Positions 21,895 to 34,697 of a stretch of 64,000 nucleotides of DNA are shown here, piece after piece. The first letter of the stretch is position 1. The number at the start of each line of letters is the position of its first letter. Below the pieces are notes generated by a model, which saw only the letters and a program-made list of their open reading frames with translations, was not told the DNA's origin and ran no database searches. Both the position numbers and the translations under genes were made by a program. The DNA is from Collybia mongolica (lineage: Eukaryota; Basidiomycota; Agaricomycetes; Agaricales; Clitocybaceae): contig JAAXNY010000005.1 in assembly GCA_013420905.1 (NCBI GenBank), positions 2,976,001 to 3,040,000 of the forward strand, read 5' to 3'.

Positions 21895-22914
21895 ATGAAA
21901 GCCATTTCTACTGCTCAGCACAATACTGTTGTTTCTCTCCTCAATGAGGGCTATTCTCAGTGTCAAATCAAGGAGAAAACTGGTCTAGGGAAGGGTACCA
22001 TCAGTAGGATCAGCAAAGAGGTGGATGGAAACAAAGAAAACAACCTTGGTGGCCGCCCCTCCAAGCTGTCTGTTCATGACAAACAGTCAATTATTCGTCA
22101 AATCAAGTCAGGGAAGCTTGATAATGCAGTTCAGGCTACCCAATTCATCAATGGCATCATCCCCAATCCTGTCACACCCCAGACAGTCAGAAATGCACTC
22201 AAGGAAAATCAATTTTATGCTGCTACAAAGAGGAAAGCTCCTCTTCTCAAACAAGCCCATCGCATCCGGCGTCTCCAGTTTGCAAAATATCATGAAAGCT
22301 GGACTGTGGAGGACTGGAAAAGGGTTCTATGGACAGATGAGACCAAAATCAATAGGATTGGGTCAGATGGAAAGGTTTATGTCTGGAAACAAAGGGGAGA
22401 ACCACCATCTGATAGAACAACATCACCTACTGTCAAACATGGAGGAGGAGGAAACCTCATGGTATGGGGTTGTATGGGGTGGAATGGAGTGGGAAAGCTC
22501 ATAGAGGTGCAGGGGAACATGGACAAGGTTCAATACTGTGAAATTTTGGAGAGTGGAGTTCAGGAAAGTTTTGAGAAGTTGGAAATGGTGGATGGCGAGC
22601 ACTACTTTCAGCAAGATAATGACCCCAAACACACATCTGGACTGGCCACACAGTGGTTTGAAGACAACAACATTCAAGTCCTTGGCTGGCCTGCCCAATC
22701 CCCTGACATGAATCCAATAGAACACCTTTGGGAACATCTCAAGCGCCGTCTTAAAGAATATCCGACACCACCCAAAGGAGTACATGAGTTGTGGGATAGA
22801 TTGGCTGAAGAGTGGGGTGAAATTCCACCAGAGGTATGCCAAAACCTGATAGAAAGTATGCCCAGGCGGATACAAGCAGTTATAAAGGCAAAAGGTGGTC
22901 ATACAAAGTATTAG
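21895..22914 (+). CDS. Tc1-like transposase, DD34E
   Basis: This is a 339-residue cut-and-paste transposase without introns. The N-terminal part has two helix-turn-helix modules (residues about 5-45 and 60-105; VVSLLNEGYSQCQIKEKTG and TPQTVRNALKEN) separated by a GRP linker (LGGRPSK, about 51-57). The catalytic triad is visible: D148 in LWTDETKI, D241 in FQQDNDPKHT, and E276 in SPDMNPIEHLWE. The spacing of 34 residues between the last two is the DD34E type of Tc1 elements. The glycine-rich box (KHGGGGNLMVWGC, about 181-193) is also typical. Length and motifs are complete with no break. It is the only full-length transposase gene in the window and may act in trans on related ends elsewhere in the genome. 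Confidence 0.95.
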   Translation: MKAISTAQHNTVVSLLNEGYSQCQIKEKTGLGKGTISRISKEVDGNKENNLGGRPSKLSVHDKQSIIRQIKSGKLDNAVQATQFINGIIPNPVTPQTVRNALKENQFYAATKRKAPLLKQAHRIRRLQFAKYHESWTVEDWKRVLWTDETKINRIGSDGKVYVWKQRGEPPSDRTTSPTVKHGGGGNLMVWGCMGWNGVGKLIEVQGNMDKVQYCEILESGVQESFEKLEMVDGEHYFQQDNDPKHTSGLATQWFEDNNIQVLGWPAQSPDMNPIEHLWEHLKRRLKEYPTPPKGVHELWDRLAEEWGEIPPEVCQNLIESMPRRIQAVIKAKGGHTKY

Positions 22915-22930
22915 ATAGAAAATTAATAGA

Positions 22931-23141
22931 GGGTCAAAAAACTGCCCCAATGAGTAATCATTTTGTTTGGCCTATAGCTTAATGGGTTTTGATCCAAATC
23001 ACATGATCCAGGGTCCATTGGAAAGCCACGATGTCATAGTATCTTACATAATTACCCCAGGTCCCCTGCTTATGTCAGCACTTCATACCATATTGATCTT
23101 TCAAAAATGTACAAACATTGGGGCAGTTTTTTGAGCCACTG
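22931..23141 (-). repeat. Right terminal inverted repeat of Tc1 element (211 bp)
   Basis: Reverse complement of 21534-21744 with about five differences, all near the inner end. It carries the same outer and inner 19-bp motif pair, so the whole element holds four copies of the motif. Confidence 0.95.
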
Positions 23142-23143
23142 TA

Positions 23144-24227
23144 TCCAGCTAAGTGTCCCAGCTATACCAGCAAAAAATGATGATAAATATATTCATATTA
23201 AAGGAGCAGGAGGACAGTTTAGGCATAGCTGAGGAGGACACAGAAAACTGGAGAGAAGATAATTGGATTCTTGGAAGTGATGGGATTATGGCAATAGAAA
23301 AAGAAATTGTAGCAAAAAAGGCTGCTCAGGCACTATATCAACAGTAGGTTCTCAGCACAGATTAGCAAAGAGGAAGATGAGCATTATGTGTAGTAGTTTT
23401 TGTATTCAGGAATATGAGGCCAGCAACAGGTTAATCTGCTTATTGATCTCACATCAAATGCAGACAGATTGAGTTGCTGTGCCAGTGTTGACAGGTGTGT
23501 ATGGTCTCCATCAATTCTCATGACCATACAGGCAGGGTTCATTTCAGAGATTCCTTGCCTGGTTGCCCCCTGATTAAGCTCCAATTTAGATCTCACCAGC
23601 ATCGAATGGCCAAAAATTTGGTTTCTCCCAGAATTATTCCTTATATAGAAGTCAGCTCATTTTCACATTTTCAAGTGCCAGCTGGCAAACGGGGAACATT
23701 ACAAACATATATCATTTTACTGAAGTATGAGTATGTTATGTGTACTATTTAGCAATAACTAATGTAGCTATAAAAGTACTAGCTATATAAATATAACTGA
23801 CTACCTCTTAAAATCTAAGTTACCTTTGCAAATGGCAAGCCCAGTCATGGGTGAGCCTTGTGCTTGATTTTAAACATACATAACTGATTTCTCCTAAATT
23901 TTTAGGAGATATGTCATATGAAATCAGGCAACACCTAAAATTTGTTCAGGTGATATCAGACCCAGATGAACTTTGTGGTGAAAATAAAGTGAAAAAATCA
24001 TATTATCATTTTCCAACACCCCATTGCACAGGTTTGCTGTTGCTTGATATCACTTGACTAATAAAATTTGTATTGAAGTAAGGTTTATTCCACTGGAGAG
24101 CCCCCAATGAGATCTGATTACAGCTAACCACTTAATTTGGGGCATTGGCTTGGTCCCTGGAAGCCTCTGTTGCTAACAAGTAATGCCAAGCAACTTTTAT
24201 GTAGTTACTTTTTTGTTTGTTGTTAAC
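23144..24227. other. AT-rich repeat-like sequence between two DNA transposons
   Basis: No supported gene. A small palindrome (TCTCCTAAA-TT-TTTAGGAGA, 23890-23909) could form a hairpin. A 64-codon frame at 23153-23347 has no recognisable motif. Confidence 0.4.
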
Positions 24228-24230
24228 ATA

Positions 24231-24979
24231 CACTGCTGGCATCCAGCCATTTATCTTGAGAAAATACTATATTCATAAAAATGTCTTATCATTTCCATCA
24301 CATATTTCTGCTACAAATATAATCAATATTTCTGTTTGAAAAATACAAGATGAACTCACTGTCTATCTGATATGCTTTCTTCCGAAATATTTGGAGTTCA
24401 TCTGTGAAATTTCCTTTGAGATGTAGAGCAGAAAAATGCAGGGTCTTTCCTTTGTGTTTCCAACAAAAATGCTTTCCATCCTTGTTCTTGATAAAGGGGA
24501 AGTATTTCTTTAATTGTAATTCTCCTGGAAAATTTTGCACCCTACCTCGGAGATATACTCAAACACCCATGTTTCTAAAGGAATTATTTAACATTTTTCC
24601 ATTTCTGGCAGTTTTACCTTGAGAAACATGGGGGTTTGGCTATATCTCCAAGATAAAGAGGCAGTTTTTCCCCAAGAAACATCTTTGGGAAATATTTTCT
24701 CTTTATCCTGCCAAAATAGCCAAAGATGAATGCAAAGTGTTTTTTAATGAAACATATAGGAAATACCCCACATTTTTCTGCTCTGCTTCTCAAAGAAGAA
24801 TTCACAAGATGAACTCAAAATACCCCCAAAGGAAACATATCAGATAAATGGCAAGTTCATCACAGATTCTTTTGGTGAAAATATTCATTATTTTTCTACC
24901 AGATATACACAGTGTAACTGATGAGACATTTATCTGAACCACATATTTCCTCCAGATAAATGACTCAGTGCCAGCAGTG
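24231..24979. mobile_element. Non-autonomous CACTA-like element (749 bp)
   Basis: Both ends begin CACTGCTGGCA when read inward and continue as imperfect inverted repeats for about 30 bp (..CATTTATCT.GAG). The element is flanked by the trinucleotide ATA on both sides (24228-24230 and 24980-24982). CACTA/G ends with a 3-bp target duplication are the hallmark of the CACTA (EnSpm) superfamily. The interior is AT-rich, without a coding frame. It repeats the subterminal motif ATTTATCTG in both orientations near the ends (around 24249, 24843, 24928 and 24953), as expected for transposase binding sites. It would depend on an enzyme encoded elsewhere. Confidence 0.7.
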
Positions 24980-24982
24980 ATA

Positions 24983-25280
24983 TGAATTTCATGGCTGACG
25001 TAACCTCCGAAATTGCCATCAAAACATGACCGATCACAAGCCGAGGTGGCATGTTCAGTCGTGTCCTCAAAAACTCCGCGTTGAGATCAATACTTAGATT
25101 CATAATTACACCCCTAAGGCTATCCTACAGGTGTATTCTGCCTCAGGGTTCCGTGTGCCCCCCCCCCCCCCCCCATATTGAATACACGCTTATCGCTCTT
25201 TTGTCGCGTTGGACTGGGATCCTCATCCAGTGGATTAAGTATTCTACTCTTGCTCAGTAAGTCTGTTAGTTCTATTTTCA
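24983..25280. promoter_or_regulatory. Upstream region of the FMP27-like gene
   Basis: These 298 bp separate the CACTA-like element from the start of the lipid-transfer protein gene. They contain a C17 homopolymer and no other recognised site. A 5' untranslated exon may lie here. Confidence 0.4.
25158..25174. repeat. C17 homopolymer
   Basis: Seventeen consecutive cytosines lie about 110 bp before the start codon of the FMP27-like gene. The length may be variable or subject to sequencing error. Confidence 0.85.
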
Positions 25281-28200
25281 ATGATGTTTGATACTCAAAA
25301 ATATGCCCTTCCCGAACTAGACAATATCATGAGGCAGCACTCTCCAATGTCTCTTTTGCGAAAGCTGCTTCTAGACACACCCGAAGACGCCTGGTGGACG
25401 TCTTTGCTCTTTTGGGTGTTAAGGCTGACAACGCTCTCCTTGCTATTGCGAACATATCTGATTCCATGGGTATTGTCGTTGGTGTCAAGGCACGTACGAG
25501 TTCGAAGTGTAAGCATTTGGTCTATTCGTGGGCTCTATATTCGAAAAGGCACTCGGACCTACCGGGTGGATCGCGTTAGTTATGGCTGGTCTAGGGGAAA
25601 GGGGATTAATGTGAGGCTGAATGGGCTGAATCTGGATATCGGGAGAAGTGAGCCCAAGGTATATTTGCCTGCACTAAGAGGACACAGTCGGAAGCTTACC
25701 CTCGCGGATTTTGCTCCATCTCCAATGGCATATCGGTTCCGAGAACTTCTATCCGACTGTTACTCCTTGGTAGAACCGATATTTCGTCCGTTGATACGCA
25801 CTGCTGTCGTGGTGTGTCTTCGGCTTGTTATCCGGTGGCTACCTTACATTATCGGGAGCCTTGCATTCGACCTTCAGTCGACTTCACTCACCTTCACAGA
25901 TTTACCAGATGCCAAAATTTCTGTCGAAGGGATATCATTCAACGCACAGCTATCATTCACACAATTAGAAAAAGTAATGGACATGGTGGACAAGGAGAAG
26001 ATGCCAAGGTCGTTGGCAGCACGACGTCTGACTGGTATGGCCGCGTGGAAACGGCGGTTCACGGATAGCTTCCAGAGATCTCTGGATCGGGCTTGGGGAA
26101 AGGCTCAAGGAAATGCATCCATTTCTCTCAAGTTTACTAATCTGGTGGGATCAACGCGTTCTCGGACATTAGGTGCGTTTATCTAAGCTTTTAAGAATGA
26201 CTATTAAACATCTACGAAGGATCAGCGGAGGTCATAAAGTTTTTACGTTTGCCAGGGGCAGTGGATTTTGAGGCATCGATTAGATTCAATCCGAGAGAAG
26301 GTTCTGCAGACGCACACAGTTTAAGGATTGCACTCGACATTGGAGATTGTTTCGTCAAATTGGACACTCTCAATCAGCTTCTGAATTGTTTGAAGAAGAA
26401 ACAACCCCCTCCGTCGTCCTTTGGTATCCCATCTCCAACCATTCCAAGTTCACCCTTAATCATGTTGAATACACCGAATTCAGAGGAGCCATTTCACCCC
26501 AATCCTTCCCTTCCCTCCCCTTTCAGGAACTCGCCTCCAAATTCCGCCATGGTTTCTCCCGTGTCGCCGACCTCCCCATTTCTTGAAGTACTTACTGTAA
26601 GTGAAAATATCTACTACCACGGTTGTAGCTGGCTACAATGATTGCGTTATAAAGGCTTCCATTCGACCACGTCGTCGCTTTCTCCACCGACCGTGTCCAA
26701 GATTGAAGGACACTAAGGATATTGTGCGTTGGTCCCAACTATTTTAATAAAATTAAGTCCCTCATCATGTTTTAGTCTTTATTATCTGTCCTTAAAAGTG
26801 CAACTTTCTCGGTTTCGTCGATAACGGTATCATCTCAGCCGACGTGGAGTACTGGTCCGTACGAAGTTGTAATACAAGATATTGCTTTTAGTTCCAATCT
26901 CGTTGAAGACCCATCCGATGATGCTTTTAATCGACAATGGCTAGGCCGTAACGGGAACATCGATTCTTTTGATCCAGATGCATACGGATTCAAATTTTTT
27001 ATACAACAAGTCACTGTGGAGAGACGCACACAGATGGACAGCTTACGGTTGTTGACCCTGGGAAAGGTTGCTTTTCAAGCTTTGGTAACTCAATGGCCTG
27101 CTCCTTGGCTTGTGGCGTCCCCGTTCATGTGTGGCGATCCCAATGCCCCTCTCCTTGCTGTTCGCGTTAAGGTCGAGGGTGTTGACGTCACAGAACGTGT
27201 GGAGTGTCTGCGCGACCTCTTTGCTCACCTTGAAGCCACTGCCAAGGAACCACGTGTGCCAAATCCTAATGTACAGGCATCCTATCGAGTACCTCGATCA
27301 GCTTTCGAGGTCCATTGTGGGACGATTCGTGGACGCCTGATATGTGGAAATCCTCGCGAATCAGACCCAACGGCATTGGAATTAAGGAACAATGGTTTTA
27401 TTTTCTCGTTGTCTTCAAGCTTTGGACGAGACCGTTCCCGAATTTCTCGGTGGAATCTACTCTCCAATCCTGATCAATTATCGCTGCGTGTGGATTACAA
27501 GATCTCTCTCATATTTGATCCCACACTCATTCGGGTTCGCCCAAAATCCATACCACTATCTGGGAAGTTCACCAGTCTTCGTTCCTCCGACGCCGATTTC
27601 CTACACGATCCTCCAGTCGTCTCGATGGAATCTTTTGAAATATTTGGGGAAGGCCATGCTATTGCATCGCTGAAGCACGATGCTGATACAGTAGCCATTC
27701 TAATGCGGTCTTCCCCTGTACTCGGCCTTCACTGCTCAACAGATGCGTTATGTGTGGAGCTATGGCATCCTAGCGTCATGGAAGCGATTCATCAAGTTTT
27801 CTCCATTGTCCCACCACCTACTACTCGCCCCAACGGACCGTCACATTCCTTACCCTTGATAGACCGGTTACCTGGAGGTGTGTCGTTGACAATGGCATTA
27901 GCGCGACTCGTGGTTTTTGTCACAGCCCCAGACGTCAACCCTTTGGATGTGATGGATTTGTCTCGCGGGTTTGCCTTCCGGACGTGCATTGCTATTCAAT
28001 ATTCATGCATGCATGCAAGTCACGCCTATCGTTTCCATGACCTTCATCATCGAGCTGAGACCCGACATAAACTTTATCTTCCTCGAGAAAAAATCGTTGA
28101 CGCAGTTGCCGCAGCTCGAACATCTGGCATAACGAACAATGTGTCGGCACATGTTAAGGTTGACTTTTCAAACCTCTCGTTGCGCAGTGCTGTCGCAACT

Positions 28201-31200
28201 CAGTACGACGCTGATGATCCGATGATCGCAGAGAGAGATGACCCTTCACTTGGGCATCAAGAGTTTTTGCATATAGCCAAGTTCAGGATAAACTCCTCTC
28301 TATCGGGAAAGCGCAGTTCTGTTCCATCCATAAATGGCAATACTTGGGAAATCTTAGGAGAAATCCCCTACGTTCGAGCTACTTTCCATCTGGCGCATAT
28401 GTATAGTGTCTTATTGGCTATCCAGACCATACATACTTTGCGGCCTGTATCGACTCCCGGTCCTCCGGTTGCCCAACCCTCAACGGTTATCCCATTCAGC
28501 TTCAAATTTGTGGTCAACACACTTCAAGTGATGTGGTTGTTACCGAAAGAAAATCTTGTTGCCCGTATAGATGGCATGAACGTCAATGCCACTACCCACG
28601 GACCCTTCGGAGTCCAGCTAAATAAAGCAGTTGTCTGGGTTAAGCTGCCCTCGCGGATAAACCGTTGGGAGGAGAACTTCGGGGAGAGATGGGAAGAAAT
28701 GTTAGGCCTACACAAGTGGGACATATCTTTTCCGCCATCAACTGGAATCATGGACATCACTGTGGACGGCGACAGCGCTCGTCTCCGTATACCCCATGGA
28801 TACGTTTTCTCTGAGTTAGTCGTTGATGCAAGTGTGACTGTTAAAGCACTCCGACACCTTGCCCGAGTCGCAGTGGCAGGGCATTACACGGACATGCCCG
28901 CACCCGGGCCAGAGGGACCTAAATCTATGCCAAACCTCTCGATCCGTATCCGCTGTTTATGTCTCGAGGCGTCTGATGACCCTTTTGAAAGTAAATTAGC
29001 TGTCATCTGGCGTTGTGGACTTGAAGCCGCCAAACACAGGAGGGAACGAGAAGATGCGTTTGCTGCGAAAGTAGCGGCCATTTACCAAGCGGAATCGGAG
29101 GTCCCTATTCCAGCTGATGGAAAGATAGAAGCGGACTATAAATTCGGGGCAGCACATTCCGTCTCGGTACAAGAAGCGCGTCGAAGGTTAGATGAAGTGC
29201 ATGCCTTGGATTGGACCTTAAGGCTTCAAAATCACAAAGAAAAGTTGGCAAAGGCAGAAGATATCATTAACCAACGACTGCATGGGTCGGCCTCTGGGAA
29301 GGGGGTACAGACGATTCCCAATATCGTACTTGTGTCTCCAATCGAGCAGTTTCCGCCCCTATTCAGAGCGACTTTGAATGGTTTGTCTCTGGTCGCTCAG
29401 CCCCCATCATTTCCGATTGAACAGCTTGCGGATTTCTTGCATGAAAGAGGTAACGGCCTGCCACGCGACACGGAGTTCTCGTTGCTAATCCCAATGCACC
29501 TCAACTTTACACTCTCCTCCTTGCACATCACACTTCGGGATTACCCCCTACCTCTGTTAAGCATTCCACCACATCGCGACTCGAGCGTGGCAGCTCTAGA
29601 GTTTGATACAGATATCGCAATTGCAGAGGAAATGGGAACTGATTTGTCAGTCGATTGGATTGACTGCCCCATCCTTGCGCCGAATCATGGTGTTCATGGC
29701 TCCTCTCAACTGTCAATTTCTGTTCCGAAAACAATCATGCCAGTCAAGAGCTACGCGAATCCTGTGCTCGACATCACAGCCAGCTCTGCCACGATCCTCT
29801 CTTGGGGTGTCAGCTATACACCTGCCACTCAAGACCTTATGAGAATTATCGAAACCCTTTCCAGCACAACTCGCGACCCGTCTCCTGCCATTGGTTTTTG
29901 GGATAAGGTACTTAGGTTTCCTTTACATGCTCTTTCGCAACTGGCATTTACTTCAATATCTAGCTGAGACTAATATTCCACTGGAGTCTTGTAGCATCGT
30001 TTAAAGGTGAAGTGCGTGCTCACATGAAGGGTGTGTTTCTCCTTAATTATACAATGCCTCTTCTTCAACTCAATCGACATAGGCTCCCGGAACCCTTATG
30101 AAGTCACAGATTCTGGATCAGGATTTGTACTCTCCTTCCAAGGAAATACAAAATGGCTTGTGGGACACAAAAATGAGGATGCTGAATTAATCCAAGTCGT
30201 TAGTGATTCCCTGTTCATAGCTATTCCTGAGTAAGTCTTCTATCCATCTAACTCATCTCGAATCTCAAATGTTGCAGTTTGCAACATCTGTTTGCCCACG
30301 GCGAACGAACTTCCTATGGGCACCACATCCCCGAGGCATCGAAGCCGTTCAGGAAGATATGTGCCAAGCTAAGGTCTGGCGTTCGATTTGGAATTGGATT
30401 TGCACTCGAGCGCACCTGTGGCGTTGGCTGTCCTCTGGGCTGTATTGGGACATCATTTCAACGAAAATGTAGACATTTCAATTTCAGGCCTCACTACGAA
30501 GTCATACTAGAGAAAAAGCCTACGGTACCCTTAATCAAGGTAAATTCCGTTCTTCTGAACAAATCACGTACGGGTGACTGATGTACTAATAGGGTCCTGA
30601 TGACTCGTTTAATCTATTTCGATCGGATTTCATACACCTATCTATCTCATTGGCATCATCGACAAGAAGCTCGGTCCTCGGTATTCACCATCAGGATCCA
30701 AGTAGTTTGCATTTAACACCAAAGTCCTTTGCGCATTTCTGGTCGTGGTGTTCTCTATTTGATAGTGTATTGTCGCTTCCTATACGTCAGGGTAGTTATT
30801 ACCCTCCAAGGCCGATTTCGCCAAAACTAGGACGTCATCTAGCAACACTGAAATATCGTATTCACTTACGTCGTCTGTTTATCATGCACGCATACATGGA
30901 CGAATCCAGAGAAAGTTAGTGTCATAATCAACTTAACTCAACTGTGCTAACCCACCTCGAAATACAGCATGGGTTGATGGGGTGCTGCCTTGGGTTGGTG
31001 TTAAAGGGATGATCAATGAATTTCAGGTTGATATGCATCAACGAGATGAAGAATCGACTGTACCAGGCCTTTTCCCCAATACATCGAAGGTTATTCGACG
31101 CAAGCCTCTCTATGCTGCAGAAGTAGTCCTAAAGGGCTTGGATATGCGTGCGACATTGGCCACATTCGAAGAGCCACTTCGGCCAAAGGTCCAAATGACT

Positions 31201-34200
31201 GCGCCATCACAAAGGAGTAACTACAGGGCTCACCAAGACCTGCCCATCACGGAGCCTTCTTCTCATTGGTGTGACAAAGATGATTTCGTCGAGACCGACT
31301 GGGCACCATCCGTGATGCCAAGGCTGCACCTTCTTCCTGTGGTATCATGCCCCCATTTCACTTACTTTAAACGGAACTCAGCAGCCCCGGGAAATACCAA
31401 CGAGGCCAGCAAATTTGGTGTGGAACAATCCCATACGTGTCTCCTCGGGAAAGAACCTTGTATGTCAAAGTGCTTGTTTTGCTTTCCATTGAGCTGAACT
31501 TCAGGAAAGCGGTTCCTCAAGTTCAAATTGCACAGGCTTCTGCCAGAATTTCAGAGCTCAGGAAATTGATTCGCATTCGGAGGTCCAACAGTGACAGGGA
31601 CCAAGTAAAGTACAATACCCTTCCATCTGAGTCTTTCGCTGATGGGGACCTTCAGGATCGCACTTCCCTCGAAAAAATGGTGACCCTACTCGAAAATTAT
31701 GTTGCATTGCTACAAGAGACAGACAAGGCGTCTGACAGGAAAGATACCAAACCGTCCCAGAGCTACTTATTGCCTTCATATACCGTTTCTCCTAATGAAT
31801 GGGCCGAATTCGAAAACGTCTATCAAATACATTGCCCCAAGATCTATATGGATAGTGCTATCCGAGACGTATGATCTTTTGCACTTCTCCCTCCATCACA
31901 AATGCTGATCGATCCCACATAGATTATGATGCAGTATTATTACTGTTCTCGTGCTCGACGAGGTCTTGAATACCATATGTCAACTCGGTATTTTTCATCT
32001 GCGCTTCATGTTGTTAAAACAATCTCACTTATTGTGCCGCAGCGCTGTCAAGTTTATACGAGATCAAGCCAAAGCCGCCCTTGCTGCGGATCTTGAGATC
32101 GAAGAAGGCGAAGAGAAAACCTGGGGCAATAGTAAGACTGCACAAATGGCAGCATCAACTTTGCGCAAAATGCTGGGAAGTGATCAGCCAAAGTCATCTG
32201 TCGAGGTTTCTGTCGATTCAGCACTAGCTCCAGACGACGTTGATCCTCTCAATGGGTGGTCGGATGGTGTTTCCCTTCGAAAGAGCCACTGTTGTCTCTT
32301 ACTCAAGCCCCAGATCGTCATGCACGGCGAGGGGTCTAAAGACGTCTGCATCGTGGCCGCCGTACAAGCCAAGCTTTCATCATTTGCTATCATGGATGAC
32401 TCTAACGCCGATGATCCTATTAGCGGGAAAGTCATGTCCCGGTCCGTGTTACATCTTATGTACTAACAGCTTGCCTAACTTGCTCAACAGGAGTTACACA
32501 TCCATTTCTGGCCTACAGACTTTCTCTCCCGTCATCAATGGAATTTCTCCCAGAGACGGTTGTGTCCCATACGAAGTACTTATCGACCTCCGATGTGAAA
32601 GCAATGATTTTGACCGCCTGGTGCCACAAACGGATGCAACTTTCCATTATGATAAATTTAATCGTCTTCGACTGCGCAACAATGTTACATCAGCTACGCG
32701 AGGCTCAACGGAAAAGACCTCATTTAGTGGTACAAGTCATCATCTCCAAGATCAAACGGTAAGCTCATTTTCGTCTTTTCTGTGATGAAGGATCCTGCAA
32801 TAACTGGCTCCAATTGAAATCCAGGACCTTATTCGTGTCCACATACCACAATTTACTGTATCAGCCAACGATGAACATTTCCAAGCAATTTCGCATATCG
32901 TCACCAAACTGTTGCTCTTCTCTGATGCAGCCCACAAAACACGTCTGGATAAACTGGAAACGCTGCTGTTTACCTACGACTTCACCGACCTGGAATCTGC
33001 CGCAGACGTCGTTACTGGCCTCCAAATTAGACTAGAAGACGCGTTAGAAACCCAAAGGATGGCAGAAAATTCCCAACGTGTTCGACTCCAGGAGGAAGAG
33101 GGACAAATGGAACTTTTGAAACTCAAAGCTCATATATTCCTTCTATCCGAGGAACTCAACTTCTTATTCGATGCGATCAAGCTCGCACAGGACCGCTTCG
33201 ATGACCATACAGACCAAAAATCCGCTCTTTTACTGCATGCATCGTCGTCTGAGATTTCTTGGAAGATGTTGGATGACCATCGAGATATTCTTTCCAAGCT
33301 TGTCGTGCAGGACATTGACTTTTATTGGCTCAACCGACAAGATAGTTCGACCGGCAACAACCTGGCTGTCGGAAACCTCCAGGCATTCGATGGTTCTCGA
33401 CATGCACTCTGGGCTGAGATTCTCTCCAAGCATGACGAGCCAGCAAATCACCCGCTTCTAAAGGTTCGTTAACAATCAATCATTCTCATTTCAATAGCTC
33501 TGACCCCTTCCATAGCGAGGTCTCTTCCTCCTGGCTAGTTGGACTATCCTTGCACCTGTCGGAGGGATCACGATATATGAGTCCTTCGAATTATCTCTCC
33601 ACCCTATGCGATTGCAGATAGATGCGAGAGTCGGAAGGCGAATCATGGAATATTTATGGCCAGCTAGAAGGGATCGTCAAGGCGTAATCGATGATGAAGG
33701 CGAAAAGTTGGAAATTCAGATACCTACCAAACCTCCGCACGGAAGTCGTACATCACTCGATTCCCCACGTACGCTCCATGGCTTCAGGCATGATACTGCC
33801 AAGGAATTAGTACCACCCGTGCTTCGAAAATTGGGAAGTTCCCGATCTTTCACTGACCTTCGATCGAGAAAGGACACCCTCCATCTACCATCCCTGAGTC
33901 GGATGCATTCGACAGAGACCCTTCGTCACAACTCAACCCCAGATGCCGTGGAAGATCGGAAACATAAGGCTGAAGTAGCTAAGCGGGCAGGCGATGCTGC
34001 GGAGATGAAAACGCGTGCGAACCAAAAAAGCTTTGTGCTTGTGCGAATCTCAAGGTACGCTTCCTCCTATTTTTACCACGATCCTGAATGTCTAATAGCT
34101 GGGATTCTCAGTTTAAATGTACTTTTGAGTATTGTGAAGGAAGGTTCTTTTGAATGTCATGATGCGCGCATCAGAACTCGTGATCTTGAATATCGGAATC

Positions 34201-34697
34201 AGACATGGAGTGTATGTGCATTCTCGTTTCCACGATTTTAATCTTTCTCAATCCAATTTCTGTAGTTTGAAGAGTTGGTCAACCAATTCATTCCGTCAGA
34301 TATGAGCTGGAGGGGCTGGATAAAAATGGCCTTCCACCAGCCATTACTCCCTGTGCTGCCTGTGGCGCGAGAGCTCATCTCCAAGACGAAATGGATAGCG
34401 TCCTCAAAAGCACCATCACAAGTGGATGTTAAAGGCCCTCCACCGAAGCTCCCCCGTGCCAAGGTTTTATCAGTGGATGACAACTCGAAATTAGAGCTGG
34501 TGCACAAACCACGATCAAAATCAAAATCCCCTCATCGAGGATGGCGGAAGGCTGTTCGCAGAAAACCTGAAGGTCCTATCCCCAGTATCACGACTCTTCC
34601 TCTGACAGATGAGCCGGAGTCATTGGAAGCAGATGAAGAGGGGAGGCCAACTAGGTCAGCAAGCCGAAAGCGAATGATGAGTCTCTTCGTACGGTGA
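25281..34697 (+). CDS. FMP27: FMP27/Hobbit (BLTP2) bridge-like lipid transfer protein
   Basis: A giant repeating-beta-groove protein of roughly 2,600 residues. The family forms a long hydrophobic channel at ER-plasma membrane (and other) contacts and moves phospholipids between membranes. It starts with an N-terminal hydrophobic anchor (LLFWVLRLTTLSLLL). Signature blocks of the fungal family follow in order: the WPPW-type motif (TQWPAPWLVASPF, near 27090), the GFWDK motif (GFWDK joined to LRLIFHWSLVASFKG after an intron at about 29908-29991), GSGFVLSFQGNTKWLVGH and QVVSDSLFIAIPD. Next is the SW-type block (DDFVETDWAPSVMPRLHLLP), then the C-terminal Apt1-like region with a coiled coil (about 33000-33180) and a basic Ser-rich tail. 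About 17 exons are needed; one exon alone (26775 to about 29907) holds over 1,000 codons. The start at 25281 is provisional; ATGs at 25329 or 25347 are alternatives. No break was found. Confidence 0.92.

Larger units (their letters stand above)
21534..23141 (+). mobile_element. Complete Tc1/mariner element (1608 bp), apparently intact
   Basis: The element is flanked by TA on both sides (21532-21533 and 23142-23143). It has 211-bp terminal inverted repeats that differ at only about five positions, and it contains one uninterrupted transposase gene. All parts for self-mobilisation are present, and the near-identity of the ends argues for recent arrival. The termini begin CAGTGGCTCAAAAAACTGCC. 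Activity is inference. Confidence 0.95.

Noticed and set aside
22423..22950. Minus-strand frame of 175 codons
   Set aside because: Antisense shadow of the intact transposase gene.
23890..23909. 20-bp palindrome as a possible terminator or MITE end
   Set aside because: Isolated, in AT-rich repeat sequence, with no matching partner or target duplication.
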